Assembly: GCA_934476315.1 (NCBI GenBank)
Contig: CAKSNQ010000037.1
Coordinates: 1 to 13,506, forward strand
DNA from: an uncultured Eubacteriales bacterium
Lineage (GTDB): Bacteria > Bacillota > Clostridia > Oscillospirales > CAG-272
DNA: 13,506 nt
Direction: 5' to 3'
A program made the position numbers and the translations under genes. Shown here one piece after another: positions 1 to 6,517 of this stretch (its first letter is position 1; every line of letters begins with the position of its first letter). The notes under the pieces were generated by a model. That model was not told where the DNA came from. It saw only the letters and a program-made list of their open reading frames with translations, and ran no database searches.

Positions 1-83
1 GGCGGGGCACTCTCTGAATCAGAAGTTGTCACCGAGGTGACGCGACCTGAATCTAGCGCGTCTGCCAATTCCGCCAAACCCGC
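1..83 (-). tRNA. tRNA-Leu(CAG)-like gene with an aberrant 3' half
   Basis: Read on the minus strand from position 83, the first 39 bases are a textbook tRNA-Leu 5' half: acceptor strand GCGGGTT, a D-arm containing GGCGGAATTGGCAGACGC, the 5' anticodon stem CTAGA, and the loop TTCAGGT with anticodon CAG at 49-47. From there it departs. The expected 3' anticodon stem TCTAG is replaced by CGCGT. A variable-arm-like hairpin (GTCACC/GGTGAC) follows, but the T-arm lacks the TTCRA loop. CCCGC near the window edge can pair with the acceptor GCGGG, so total length (about 83) suits a class II tRNA. A very strong promoter lies just upstream. It could be a degenerate tRNA, a tRNA broken by integration or an intron, or an assembly junction at a contig end. 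The identity of the 5' half is secure; functionality is doubtful. Confidence 0.6.
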
Positions 84-110
84 ATTGATGCCGTCGCCGA
101 CAACGTTGCC

Positions 111-138
111 ATTATACCATAAATTTTGGTTTTGTCAA
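111..138 (-). promoter_or_regulatory. Consensus promoter of the tRNA-Leu-like gene
   Basis: On the minus strand, TTGACA (138-133) and TATAAT (116-111) are separated by 16 bases, a perfect match to both sigma-A hexamers. Directly upstream (139-180) lie A and T tracts resembling an UP element, as expected for a stable RNA promoter. The inferred transcript starts about 20 bases before the tRNA 5' end. The downstream RNA is therefore, or recently was, expressed strongly. Confidence 0.85.
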
Positions 139-376
139 GGGCTTTTCAAAAAGTTTTTTCAAAAATCTGCAATTTTCGGATTGACGGGCGGCGGGGAAAG
201 ACGGGGCGGCAGGGGAGAGGCATAGCAGCAGGATGCAGGGGGGCGTTGGGGCGGCAGAGCGTTGGGGATGGCGGGGAAACCATGGCAGGGTGCGGACGGC
301 ACCGCAATGGCGGCCGGGAGGTGCGGTGGCATGGGGGAGGCGGCGCGGGCAGATCGTCAGAGTGGTGTTAGAATTT
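139..376. other. Non-coding G-rich spacer with two quadruplex-type motifs
   Basis: No convincing gene is present between the tRNA-Leu promoter and the azlD stop. The open frames here lack ribosome binding sites and run as shadows into azlCD. From about 183 to 350 the plus strand is markedly rich in G. It includes G-run clusters at 186-215 (four runs of 3-4 G with loops of 4-6 bases) and 238-276 (four runs of at least 4 G, one loop of 12). These could form G-quadruplexes on the plus strand, or correspond to C-rich RNA if azlCD transcription reads through. I see no clear rho-independent terminator for azlD. Confidence 0.5.
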
Positions 377-697
377 TTAGAGCAGTGTCAGGATTTCTCC
401 CGCGACAAACGCCGCGACGCTGGCGCCGAGAGCAACGACGATCAGGGAACGATTGAAAAATGCCAGGATGCAGGCGACAACGAGTCCCGCAAGTGCGGTC
501 ACAAGGCTTCCCGTGGAAGAAAACACGGCGGGGATGACCATGGCGCTGAGCACGGCGTACGGGAGGTAGTAGAGCATATTCCGGAAGAACGCCGATTGGA
601 TTTTCTTGCGGAACAGGACGAGCGGCGCCGAGCGGATAAGGTAGGTGACGCCCGCCATAACCAGGATATACAGGATGATTTTCCAGGTGGTAGTCAT
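377..697 (-). CDS. azlD: AzlD family branched-chain amino acid transport subunit
   Basis: This 106-residue protein is almost entirely hydrophobic, with about four predicted membrane segments separated by short basic loops (for example FRKKIQSAFFRN near residues 29-40). Size and pattern match AzlD, the small partner of AzlC. In the characterised pair the two proteins form an inner-membrane exporter of branched-chain amino acids and analogues such as 4-azaleucine. The ATG overlaps the azlC stop in an ATGA arrangement. Its ribosome binding site AGGAGG lies inside the last azlC codons, so translation is probably coupled. Family assignment is firm; the exact substrate is inferred from the family. 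Confidence 0.85.
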   Translation of the reverse strand: MTTTWKIILYILVMAGVTYLIRSAPLVLFRKKIQSAFFRNMLYYLPYAVLSAMVIPAVFSSTGSLVTALAGLVVACILAFFNRSLIVVALGASVAAFVAGEILTLL

Positions 698-1428
698 GTG
701 TTTTTGTCCTCCTGTCCGGGTTCTTTACGCGGGAAGAGCCACGCGCCGAGGGCGGAGGCGACGAGTGCGCAAATGATGATAGCAAAGCCGGAGGAGACGC
801 GCGAGAAGAGCGGGACGTACGACAGGGTACAGCTCAGCGCGATGGCGGAGAGCGATACAAACAGCACGCCGCGTTCCCGCTTGGCAGGGGGCAGGACGAT
901 GGCGACGAACATGCCGTAAATGGCGATGCCGAGGGCGGAGGTGATGTTTCCCGGCAGGACATGCCCCGCCAGCGCCCCGAGCGCCGTGCCGGTCGACCAG
1001 CCGAGGTAGGGAAGCAGGATCAGCCCGTAAAGGTAGGACGGCGTGACGGGCGAGGAGCGCATGGACGCCACGGCGTAGATTTCGTCGGTGATGCCAAAGG
1101 CGCAGAGCAGGCGGTGCGGGGTGGAAAAGCCGGGGGCGAGGTGCTGGGACAGCGAGAGGCTCATCAGAAAATAGCGGAGGTTGATGGTCAACTGCGTCAG
1201 CGCCATTTCAAAGAGGGAGCCACCTGCGAAAATGATGGATAGCCCGGCGAGTTGTCCCGCCGAGGTGAGGTTGGTCATGGAAATCAAAAGGGCGGACAGC
1301 GGGGAAAGCCCGCCCTCCGCGGCGGAAATTCCAAAGGCAAAAGAGACGGACAAATACCCCAGGGCAATGGGGATGCCGCCTTTGAGTCCGCTGAAAAATA
1401 TCTGTTTTTTGGAGGGTGCCGAGGACAT
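694..1428 (-). CDS. azlC: AzlC family branched-chain amino acid permease subunit
   Basis: This 244-residue multi-spanning membrane protein belongs to the AzlC family, the large subunit of the AzlCD amino acid exporter. Family-like features include the N-terminal GGIPIALGYLSVSFAFG segment, the small-residue-rich SAGQLAG stretch, and an acidic-aromatic motif TDEIYAV in mid-protein. I place the start at 1428 because AAGGAGAAG lies three bases upstream. An in-frame ATG 14 codons earlier (1470) has no comparable binding site, and the extra residues it would add are hydrophilic. It is followed without a gap by azlD. No strong promoter is obvious in the roughly 85 bases between it and the tRNA-Thr terminator, and no regulator (such as an Lrp/AzlB homologue) is encoded next to it. 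Confidence 0.88.
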   Translation of the reverse strand: MSSAPSKKQIFFSGLKGGIPIALGYLSVSFAFGISAAEGGLSPLSALLISMTNLTSAGQLAGLSIIFAGGSLFEMALTQLTINLRYFLMSLSLSQHLAPGFSTPHRLLCAFGITDEIYAVASMRSSPVTPSYLYGLILLPYLGWSTGTALGALAGHVLPGNITSALGIAIYGMFVAIVLPPAKRERGVLFVSLSAIALSCTLSYVPLFSRVSSGFAIIICALVASALGAWLFPRKEPGQEDKNT

Positions 1429-1512
1429 GTGCTTCTCCTTTCCCGACGGGCTGTGCGCCGGAGAGGTCATGGGTACAATAAGCGAAAATCATGAAAATGA
1501 GCGAATAACGAA

Positions 1513-1543
1513 CAAAAATGGACTGCCGCACACGCGACAGCCC
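1513..1543 (-). terminator. Rho-independent terminator of tRNA-Thr
   Basis: On the minus strand, GGGCTGTCGC (1543-1534) pairs with GCGGCAGTCC (1529-1520) across a four-base loop. The 10-pair stem includes two G-T pairs and is followed at once by ATTTTTG. It starts five bases after the tRNA CCA end, which separates the tRNA from the downstream azlCD genes. Confidence 0.85.
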
Positions 1544-1547
1544 ATCT

Positions 1548-1623
1548 TGGAGCTGGTGGCCGGACTCGAACCGGCGACCTGCTGATTACGAATCAGCTGC
1601 TCTACCAACTGAGCCACACCAGC
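1548..1623 (-). tRNA. tRNA-Thr (anticodon CGT)
   Basis: A complete 76-base class I tRNA including an encoded CCA end. Acceptor strand GCTGGTG pairs with CACCAGC. The D-arm reads GGCTCAGTTGGTAGAGC, and the anticodon stem GCTGA/TCAGC encloses loop TTCGTAA with anticodon CGT (1590-1588), decoding ACG as threonine. The T-arm carries the canonical GGTTCGAGTCC. Every stem pairs, in contrast to the tRNA-Leu-like gene at the window start. It has its own promoter and terminator and so is a single-gene transcription unit. Confidence 0.97.
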
Positions 1624-1648
1624 GAGTGATTTCCACCCGACGAGCGAT

Positions 1649-1677
1649 ATTATACCACATCGTCGGACAAATTGCAA
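1649..1677 (-). promoter_or_regulatory. tRNA-Thr promoter
   Basis: On the minus strand TTGCAA (1677-1672) and TATAAT (1654-1649) are separated by 17 bases. A/T-tract DNA upstream (about 1678-1706) resembles an UP element, as at the tRNA-Leu promoter. It diverges from the ksgA promoter, which lies about 80 bases away. A dyad CCGTC-CCG-GACGG (1715-1727) sits between them, with no known regulator attributable. Confidence 0.88.
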
Positions 1678-1759
1678 GAGCTTTTTCGCAATTTTTGAAA
1701 TTTTTCCGCACAAACCGTCCCGGACGGGCGGAAAATCCGGCGCCGCGCGACGTTTTCTC

Positions 1760-1788
1760 TTGATTTTGCGGCAGAAATGTGATAAAAT
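1760..1788 (+). promoter_or_regulatory. Promoter of the ksgA-pepF operon
   Basis: TTGATT (1760-1765) and TAAAAT (1783-1788) are separated by 17 bases, putting the start of transcription near 1795. It is the only good plus-strand promoter seen ahead of the five closely spaced genes that follow. Confidence 0.75.
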
Positions 1789-1804
1789 AAAACAGTATCG
1801 TTTC

Positions 1805-1823
1805 CCGCGGGTACGTCCCGCGG
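1805..1823 (+). promoter_or_regulatory. 5' leader hairpin of ksgA
   Basis: CCGCGGG (1805-1811) and CCCGCGG (1817-1823) form a perfect 7-pair stem with a 5-base loop, about 10 bases from the inferred transcript start and just ahead of the binding site AGAGAGGA. No T-run follows, so it is not a terminator. It could stabilise the mRNA 5' end or tune ksgA translation; that role is inference. Confidence 0.5.
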
Positions 1824-1845
1824 TGTCAAGAGAGGACGGACTTTT

Positions 1846-2721
1846 ATGAATTTGTGCGACATCCGCGAGATCCGAGGGCTGATGAATGTGTTTCATCTCA
1901 ACTTCCGCAAGGAATTCGGGCAGAATTTTCTCACCGATCCCTCTGTGGTCGAGGACATTGCGGCGGGGTGCTGTGACCGGAGCGACAGCACGATTCTGGA
2001 AATCGGTCCGGGAATCGGCACGCTGTCCCGGGCGCTGGCGGCACGCTACCACCGGGTGGTGGCACTGGAGATCGACCGCGGGCTGATTCCCGTGCTTTCG
2101 TACACGATGGGGGGCTATCCGAACTTCCGCGTCGTCAATGAGGATGTCATGAAGTGCGATTTGGACGCCCTGCTTTCCGATGCGTTTGCAGAGGGTCCGG
2201 TTTCGGTCTGCGCCAATCTTCCGTATTATATCACGACGCCGATTCTGATGCGCCTTCTGGAATCGGGGCTTCCGTTCGATGACATTACCATCATGATCCA
2301 GTCCGAGGTCGCCGACCGTCTCTGCTCTCCGGCGGGAAAGCCGGCGTATGGCGCGATCACGGCGGTGCTGGCGTACTATGGGGTGGCGGAGAAGCTGTTC
2401 ACCGTCCCGGCGGACCGCTTCGTCCCCGCGCCCAAGGTCAATTCCACCGTGGTGCGCATCCGGCTGTACCGCGAGCGCCCGTACCATCCGCAAAACGAGG
2501 CGTGCCTGTTCCGCACCATCCGCGCCGCCTTTGAACAGCGGCGGAAAACCCTGGTCAATTCGTTGGGGACGGGTTTCCCGTCATTGTCCAAGGAGGAATT
2601 GACGGCGGTGGTGGAGAGTCTTGGACACCGTGCGGATATTCGCGGTGAGCGGCTGGACATTGCGGATTTTGTGGCGCTGTCCGACGCGCTTTTCGCGGCG
2701 ATGGAGAAAAAACGGGCGTGA
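1846..2721 (+). CDS. rsmA: 16S rRNA adenine dimethyltransferase (RsmA/KsgA)
   Basis: This 291-residue enzyme uses S-adenosylmethionine to dimethylate two adjacent adenosines in the 3'-terminal hairpin of 16S rRNA late in small-subunit assembly. Visible hallmarks are FGQNFL (residues 24-29), the SAM-binding LEIGPGIGTL (51-60), the acidic ribose-binding residue in ALEID (73-77), and the catalytic NLPYY (124-128), followed by MIQSEVADRL and the C-terminal helical domain. I keep the first ATG (1846): AGAGAGGA lies upstream, and Firmicutes homologues carry about 20 residues before the GQNFL motif. An internal ATG at codon 13, with a GAGGG site, remains possible. It heads an operon and the next gene begins 39 bases later. 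Loss of this enzyme causes kasugamycin resistance in other bacteria. Confidence 0.95.
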   Translation: MNLCDIREIRGLMNVFHLNFRKEFGQNFLTDPSVVEDIAAGCCDRSDSTILEIGPGIGTLSRALAARYHRVVALEIDRGLIPVLSYTMGGYPNFRVVNEDVMKCDLDALLSDAFAEGPVSVCANLPYYITTPILMRLLESGLPFDDITIMIQSEVADRLCSPAGKPAYGAITAVLAYYGVAEKLFTVPADRFVPAPKVNSTVVRIRLYRERPYHPQNEACLFRTIRAAFEQRRKTLVNSLGTGFPSLSKEELTAVVESLGHRADIRGERLDIADFVALSDALFAAMEKKRA

Positions 2722-2760
2722 CGCGTCCGCGGCGCGGCAGCAGAGAGGAGGGAGTGGACG

Positions 2761-3852
2761 ATGAAAATTCTTTTGGGCGGCGATTTCCATCTGGATTCCG
2801 CCATGGAAACGGGACTTTCGGCGCAGAGCGCGCGGGAGCGGCGCAACGAACTGCTCCTGACGTTTTCCCGCTTTGTCGATACGGCGGCGGAGCATGATGC
2901 CGCGACGGTTCTGCTCGCGGGAGACTTGTTCGACACCGCGCGGGCGACGCTCAGGACGCGGCGCTTTGTCGGTGACGTGATTGCGTCCCACCCGGAAATC
3001 CGTTTCCTGATGGTGACGGGGAACCACGACGCCGATCTCGTTCCGCTCTTCTCCGGCGCGGAGGCGGAGAATCTGACCGTTTTTCCCGGCGATCGTTTTG
3101 AGAGCGTCTGGCTGGACGAGCATACGGTGGTCAGCGGGACGTCGGCGCCGGGCGGCGGGGAATTGCTCGGCTCGTTGCCGACCTTTTCCTCACCGGACGG
3201 AGAGCCGGTCTTTCACATCGTCCTTTTGCACGGACAGGTGGTACGGAGCGGACGCGGAACGCCGGGGGACATCCCTCTGCGCGCGCTGCGCGACCGCGGG
3301 ATTGATATTCTGGCGCTCGGACACGAGCATACCTACCGGGCGGAAAAGCTCGATCGGCGTGGCATTTTCGTGTACGCCGGCTGTCCGGAGGGACGCGGCT
3401 TTGACGAGTGCGGCGTCAAGGGCTGTGCCTTGCTTGATACCGACCCGTCCGCCGAGCGGGTCACGTTTCTGCCGCTCTCCCGCCGGATTCTGCATGAAGT
3501 TTTGGTGGATGTCAGCGGCTGTGCAGGAACGGACGAGGCGCGGCGGTGCGTTGAGGCGGCAATCGGAAACATTTCGTCCGGCGACATGGTGAAGGTCGTG
3601 TTGACGGGCGAGGTCGCGCCCGAGGCGGACATCGACCCGCTTCACCTGGCACAGTGGCTGGAGGGACGGTTTTACTTCTCGCGGGTGAGCGACGCCACGC
3701 GGCTTTGCATCCGCCCGGAGGAGTATATTCACGACGTCTCGCTCAAGGGCGGATTTATCCGCGCGATCATGGCATCAAAGCTCCCGCAGGAGGACAAGGA
3801 ACGCGCGATTCTGTACGGTCTGCGGGCGTTGCGCGGCGAGGAGATCGAGTAA
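2761..3852 (+). CDS. SbcD/YhaO-like metallophosphoesterase (DNA exonuclease)
   Basis: A 363-residue calcineurin-type phosphoesterase with the full set of metal-binding motifs: GDFH (D8, H10), GDLFD (D55), GNHD (N88, H89), a histidine in LLHGQ (H157), and GHEH (H188, H190). These match the two-metal nuclease site of SbcD/Mre11. Overall size and pairing with the adjacent ATPase resemble the Bacillus YhaO/YhaN type. It is predicted to be cytosolic and to cleave DNA ends or structures when engaged by the ATPase. The start is supported by AGGAGG nine bases upstream, and the ATPase gene follows 29 bases after the stop. After the catalytic domain (to about residue 240) there is a C-terminal region that could be the capping and partner-binding part. 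Enzyme class is secure; the precise DNA substrate is not visible. Confidence 0.88.
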   Translation: MKILLGGDFHLDSAMETGLSAQSARERRNELLLTFSRFVDTAAEHDAATVLLAGDLFDTARATLRTRRFVGDVIASHPEIRFLMVTGNHDADLVPLFSGAEAENLTVFPGDRFESVWLDEHTVVSGTSAPGGGELLGSLPTFSSPDGEPVFHIVLLHGQVVRSGRGTPGDIPLRALRDRGIDILALGHEHTYRAEKLDRRGIFVYAGCPEGRGFDECGVKGCALLDTDPSAERVTFLPLSRRILHEVLVDVSGCAGTDEARRCVEAAIGNISSGDMVKVVLTGEVAPEADIDPLHLAQWLEGRFYFSRVSDATRLCIRPEEYIHDVSLKGGFIRAIMASKLPQEDKERAILYGLRALRGEEIE

Positions 3853-3881
3853 AATTAAGAAAGGAAAGTGAGGTGAGCGGG

Positions 3882-6491
3882 ATGCGCATTTTGCGGCTAC
3901 ACGTGGAAAATTTCGGTGCGTTGCACGATTTTGACGACAGCTTTGACGCGGGACTGAACGAGCGCCTCTGCCCCAACGGCTGGGGCAAAACCACGTTGGC
4001 GGCGTTCGTCAAGGCGATGCTCTACGGGCTTCCGGTCTCCACTGTCCGCTCACTTCTGGAAAACGAACGCAAGCGCTATACCCCGTGGCAGGGCGGTGCC
4101 TTCGGTGGGAGCATGGATATCGAGGTGGATGGTAAGTCCTACCGCATCGAGCGGCTGTTCGGCACCAAGGGCGGGGAGGATCAGCTGAGCGTCACCTCCC
4201 TGGAGAGCGGGCTGCTTGCCGAAGTCCCGTGGGCGGACGACCCGGGAATCGGGCTGTTCGGTGTGGATGCGGCGGCGTATGAACGCTCCACGCACCTGTC
4301 CTCACAGCACCCCGTCAAGGACAAGGCGGGGCTGGACAGCATTCACGCTAAGCTCAATCACCTGTCGGACGCGATTGACGATCTTGCCGACTGCCAGACG
4401 GCGATCGACGCGCTGGAACAGCGCCGCCGGGTCTACGTTCACATGAAAGGGAACAATGGTCTGCTCGCCCGCGAGGAGGAGCGCCTTTGCGAGTGTGACG
4501 CGAAAATCACGGAATGTCGCGCCCGCCTGGAGCAGTTGGAGAAACTGCGGTGCTCTATCCGGGAAACACGGGAGCGGGCGGACGAAATCGCGCGTCGGCT
4601 ACGGACGCTTTCAGAGGAACAGCAAAAGGCGATCGCCGTGCAGGACGAGCTTCGGGTGGCACGCGAGTATGCCCGTATGGAGGCGGAGGCGCAGGAAATC
4701 CGCGCGCGGCAGTCCGCGCTTTTATCGGAGCTGGGCGGCGAGATTCCGGACGAGGAAATGATTGGAAGGTTGCGGAAGGTCACGGAGCGGCGGGAGCATC
4801 TGCGACGTCGGCTGGACGAGGTGTCCCGCATGTCGGACGAAAAAACACCGGAGGAAGAGGGGCGTCGCTACCCACGAGAGTGGGGGGCGGAGGACGCAGA
4901 ACTTCTCCGCGCCGCGGCACAACGCTACGAGCGGGCGGCGCTTCGCGCGGGCGAGACGGAGCAGTCCGCCGCCGCGCGGGAGCGTTACGACCGATTGAAA
5001 AAACAACTCGGTGAGCGGATCCCGGATGACCGGGAATGGCAGAAGTGGCGGGCGCTTTGCCGCCTTGCCGACGACGGGCAGGCGGAGCCGGGCGACGCCT
5101 CGGGCGGAACCTCGGACGTCTTCCGCGGAACCGGAACCCGTTCGGATGCCCGCCGCGGGGCGGGACGCCTGTGGTGGTTGCCAGCCGCTGTACTCGGGGG
5201 CGTTTCCCTCGTTTTGACAGTGCTGTGCGTGGTGCGCCGGGAACTTTTGTACATTGGCGCGGCGGGACTCGCGGTTGCCGCGGTTCTGGCGCTTGTCGCC
5301 GGACTGCACCGGGGACGTGTGCGCCGCCGTCAGGCGGAGCAGGCGCAGGCGCGCCGGGAGAACAGGGAACAGGTTCATGCCCTTTTGCGGCGCTTTGGCG
5401 TATCCTTGGCGGAGGAGGAGAGTGCGGGGGACGCGCTGGAAGCCTTGCAGAGACGCTTTGCGGAATACGCTGTGCTGTCCGAGGAGAACCGTCGGGAACA
5501 GCAACGCCGGGCGCGGGAGGAACAGGAGCTTACGCAGGCTTATGAGGACTGGAAGCGCCGCTTCGCCGCCCTGTCCTCCGACCCGCCCCCGCGTGATCGG
5601 GTGCGCGACGCAAGCGAAAAATTGATTTATGAGCACGACCGTTGGCTCAGTCAACGACGGGAGGCACAGCAGTGCGCGCGCGAACTGTCCGACGCGGACG
5701 CGACGCTCCGCGACCTTCTGAAAAATGTGCCGATCTGCCCGCGGGAGGGTGGCAATGCGTTGCTCTGGATGACCGGGCGGCGGCAGTCGGCGCTGGAATG
5801 TCGGGAGGAGTTGAAGCGCAAGGAGGCGGCAATCGCCTCGTACGCGGCGGAGCACCCGATGAGCGAGGAACGCCGGGAGGCGTTGCGGGAAATGCCGTCT
5901 CCCGACCTTGAAGCGTCCGAGCGCGCGCGGTCGGAATGCTCGGAGGAGCAGAGACTGTGTGCGGAGGAATTGGCGCGCCTTTGCCAGCAGGAGGAGCGCA
6001 TGTCCGCGGCAGAGGACGAGCAGATTGCGCTGGAGGATGACCGTGCGGCGTGCGCCGCGCACATCGCGCAGATCAAAGATACGGTGCGGGCGTTGGAAAA
6101 CGCGCGCGACTATCTGGAACGGGCGCGAGAACAGCTCTCGACCCGCTATTTGTCCGCCATGCAGACGCAGTTTGGCGTGTACATGGCGAGCGTCACGGGC
6201 GACGAGGCGCCGGTGTTCACCATTGACACCGACCTGAACGTAAAGCTCCGTGCCGCCGGCGCGGGGCGGGACACGACGGCTCTGAGCATGGGCGAGCGTG
6301 ATCTGGTGACGCTGTGCATGCGCCTTGCCCTGGTGGACGCCATGTTCGCACGGGAGCACCCGTTCCTGATTCTGGACGACCCGTTTGTCAATCTGGACGA
6401 CGGGCGCGCGGCGCGGGCGCGGGCATTGCTGGATACGCTTGCCGCGCGGTATCAGATTTTGTACCTGACGTGCAGTGAGTCACGCTTCTGA
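3882..6491 (+). CDS. SbcC/YhaN-like SMC-type ATPase with central membrane hairpin
   Basis: An 869-residue Rad50/SbcC-class ATPase, the expected motor partner of the preceding phosphoesterase. The N-terminal ATPase half holds a Walker A-like CPNGWGKTT (30-38). Long charged helices follow, probably coiled coil (about 165-390 and 480-760). The C-terminal half has the signature LSMGERD (801-807) and Walker B FLILDD (828-833), then a D-loop-like FVNLDD. Instead of a CxxC zinc hook, the middle has two hydrophobic segments (about 431-451 and 456-475) separated by basic residues, probably a membrane hairpin as in YhaN-type proteins. The first Walker A glycine is cysteine. I chose ATG 3882 (GAGGTGA five bases upstream). 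The frame is open further upstream, but that stretch overlaps the phosphoesterase gene. Likely role: ATP-dependent control of a nuclease at DNA ends, possibly near the membrane. Confidence 0.88.
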   Translation: MRILRLHVENFGALHDFDDSFDAGLNERLCPNGWGKTTLAAFVKAMLYGLPVSTVRSLLENERKRYTPWQGGAFGGSMDIEVDGKSYRIERLFGTKGGEDQLSVTSLESGLLAEVPWADDPGIGLFGVDAAAYERSTHLSSQHPVKDKAGLDSIHAKLNHLSDAIDDLADCQTAIDALEQRRRVYVHMKGNNGLLAREEERLCECDAKITECRARLEQLEKLRCSIRETRERADEIARRLRTLSEEQQKAIAVQDELRVAREYARMEAEAQEIRARQSALLSELGGEIPDEEMIGRLRKVTERREHLRRRLDEVSRMSDEKTPEEEGRRYPREWGAEDAELLRAAAQRYERAALRAGETEQSAAARERYDRLKKQLGERIPDDREWQKWRALCRLADDGQAEPGDASGGTSDVFRGTGTRSDARRGAGRLWWLPAAVLGGVSLVLTVLCVVRRELLYIGAAGLAVAAVLALVAGLHRGRVRRRQAEQAQARRENREQVHALLRRFGVSLAEEESAGDALEALQRRFAEYAVLSEENRREQQRRAREEQELTQAYEDWKRRFAALSSDPPPRDRVRDASEKLIYEHDRWLSQRREAQQCARELSDADATLRDLLKNVPICPREGGNALLWMTGRRQSALECREELKRKEAAIASYAAEHPMSEERREALREMPSPDLEASERARSECSEEQRLCAEELARLCQQEERMSAAEDEQIALEDDRAACAAHIAQIKDTVRALENARDYLERAREQLSTRYLSAMQTQFGVYMASVTGDEAPVFTIDTDLNVKLRAAGAGRDTTALSMGERDLVTLCMRLALVDAMFAREHPFLILDDPFVNLDDGRAARARALLDTLAARYQILYLTCSESRF

Positions 6492-6517
6492 GCACGAGAT
6501 AGATATGGAGGAAAACG

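Noticed and set aside
233..919. 228-codon plus-strand frame over the left spacer and azlCD
   Set aside because: Antisense to azlD and azlC, charged low-complexity product, no binding site.
1429..1512. Promoter for azlCD
   Set aside because: Only a weak TATTGT-like -10 without a supporting -35 element; not strong enough to list.
1489..2493. 334-codon minus-strand frame
   Set aside because: It runs through the tRNA-Thr gene, its promoter and ksgA in antisense, which no real gene would do.
4722..6359. 545-codon open frame on the minus strand
   Set aside because: It lies wholly antisense to the SbcC-like ATPase gene. It has no recognisable domain, an Arg/Leu/Pro-rich shadow composition and no ribosome binding site. 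Long antisense frames are expected in high-GC coding DNA.
2761..6491. Defence system based on the nuclease/ATPase pair
   Set aside because: The pair sits in a housekeeping operon with rRNA methyltransferases and pepF, and has YhaO/YhaN-like architecture; no accessory defence genes or mobile-element signs nearby.
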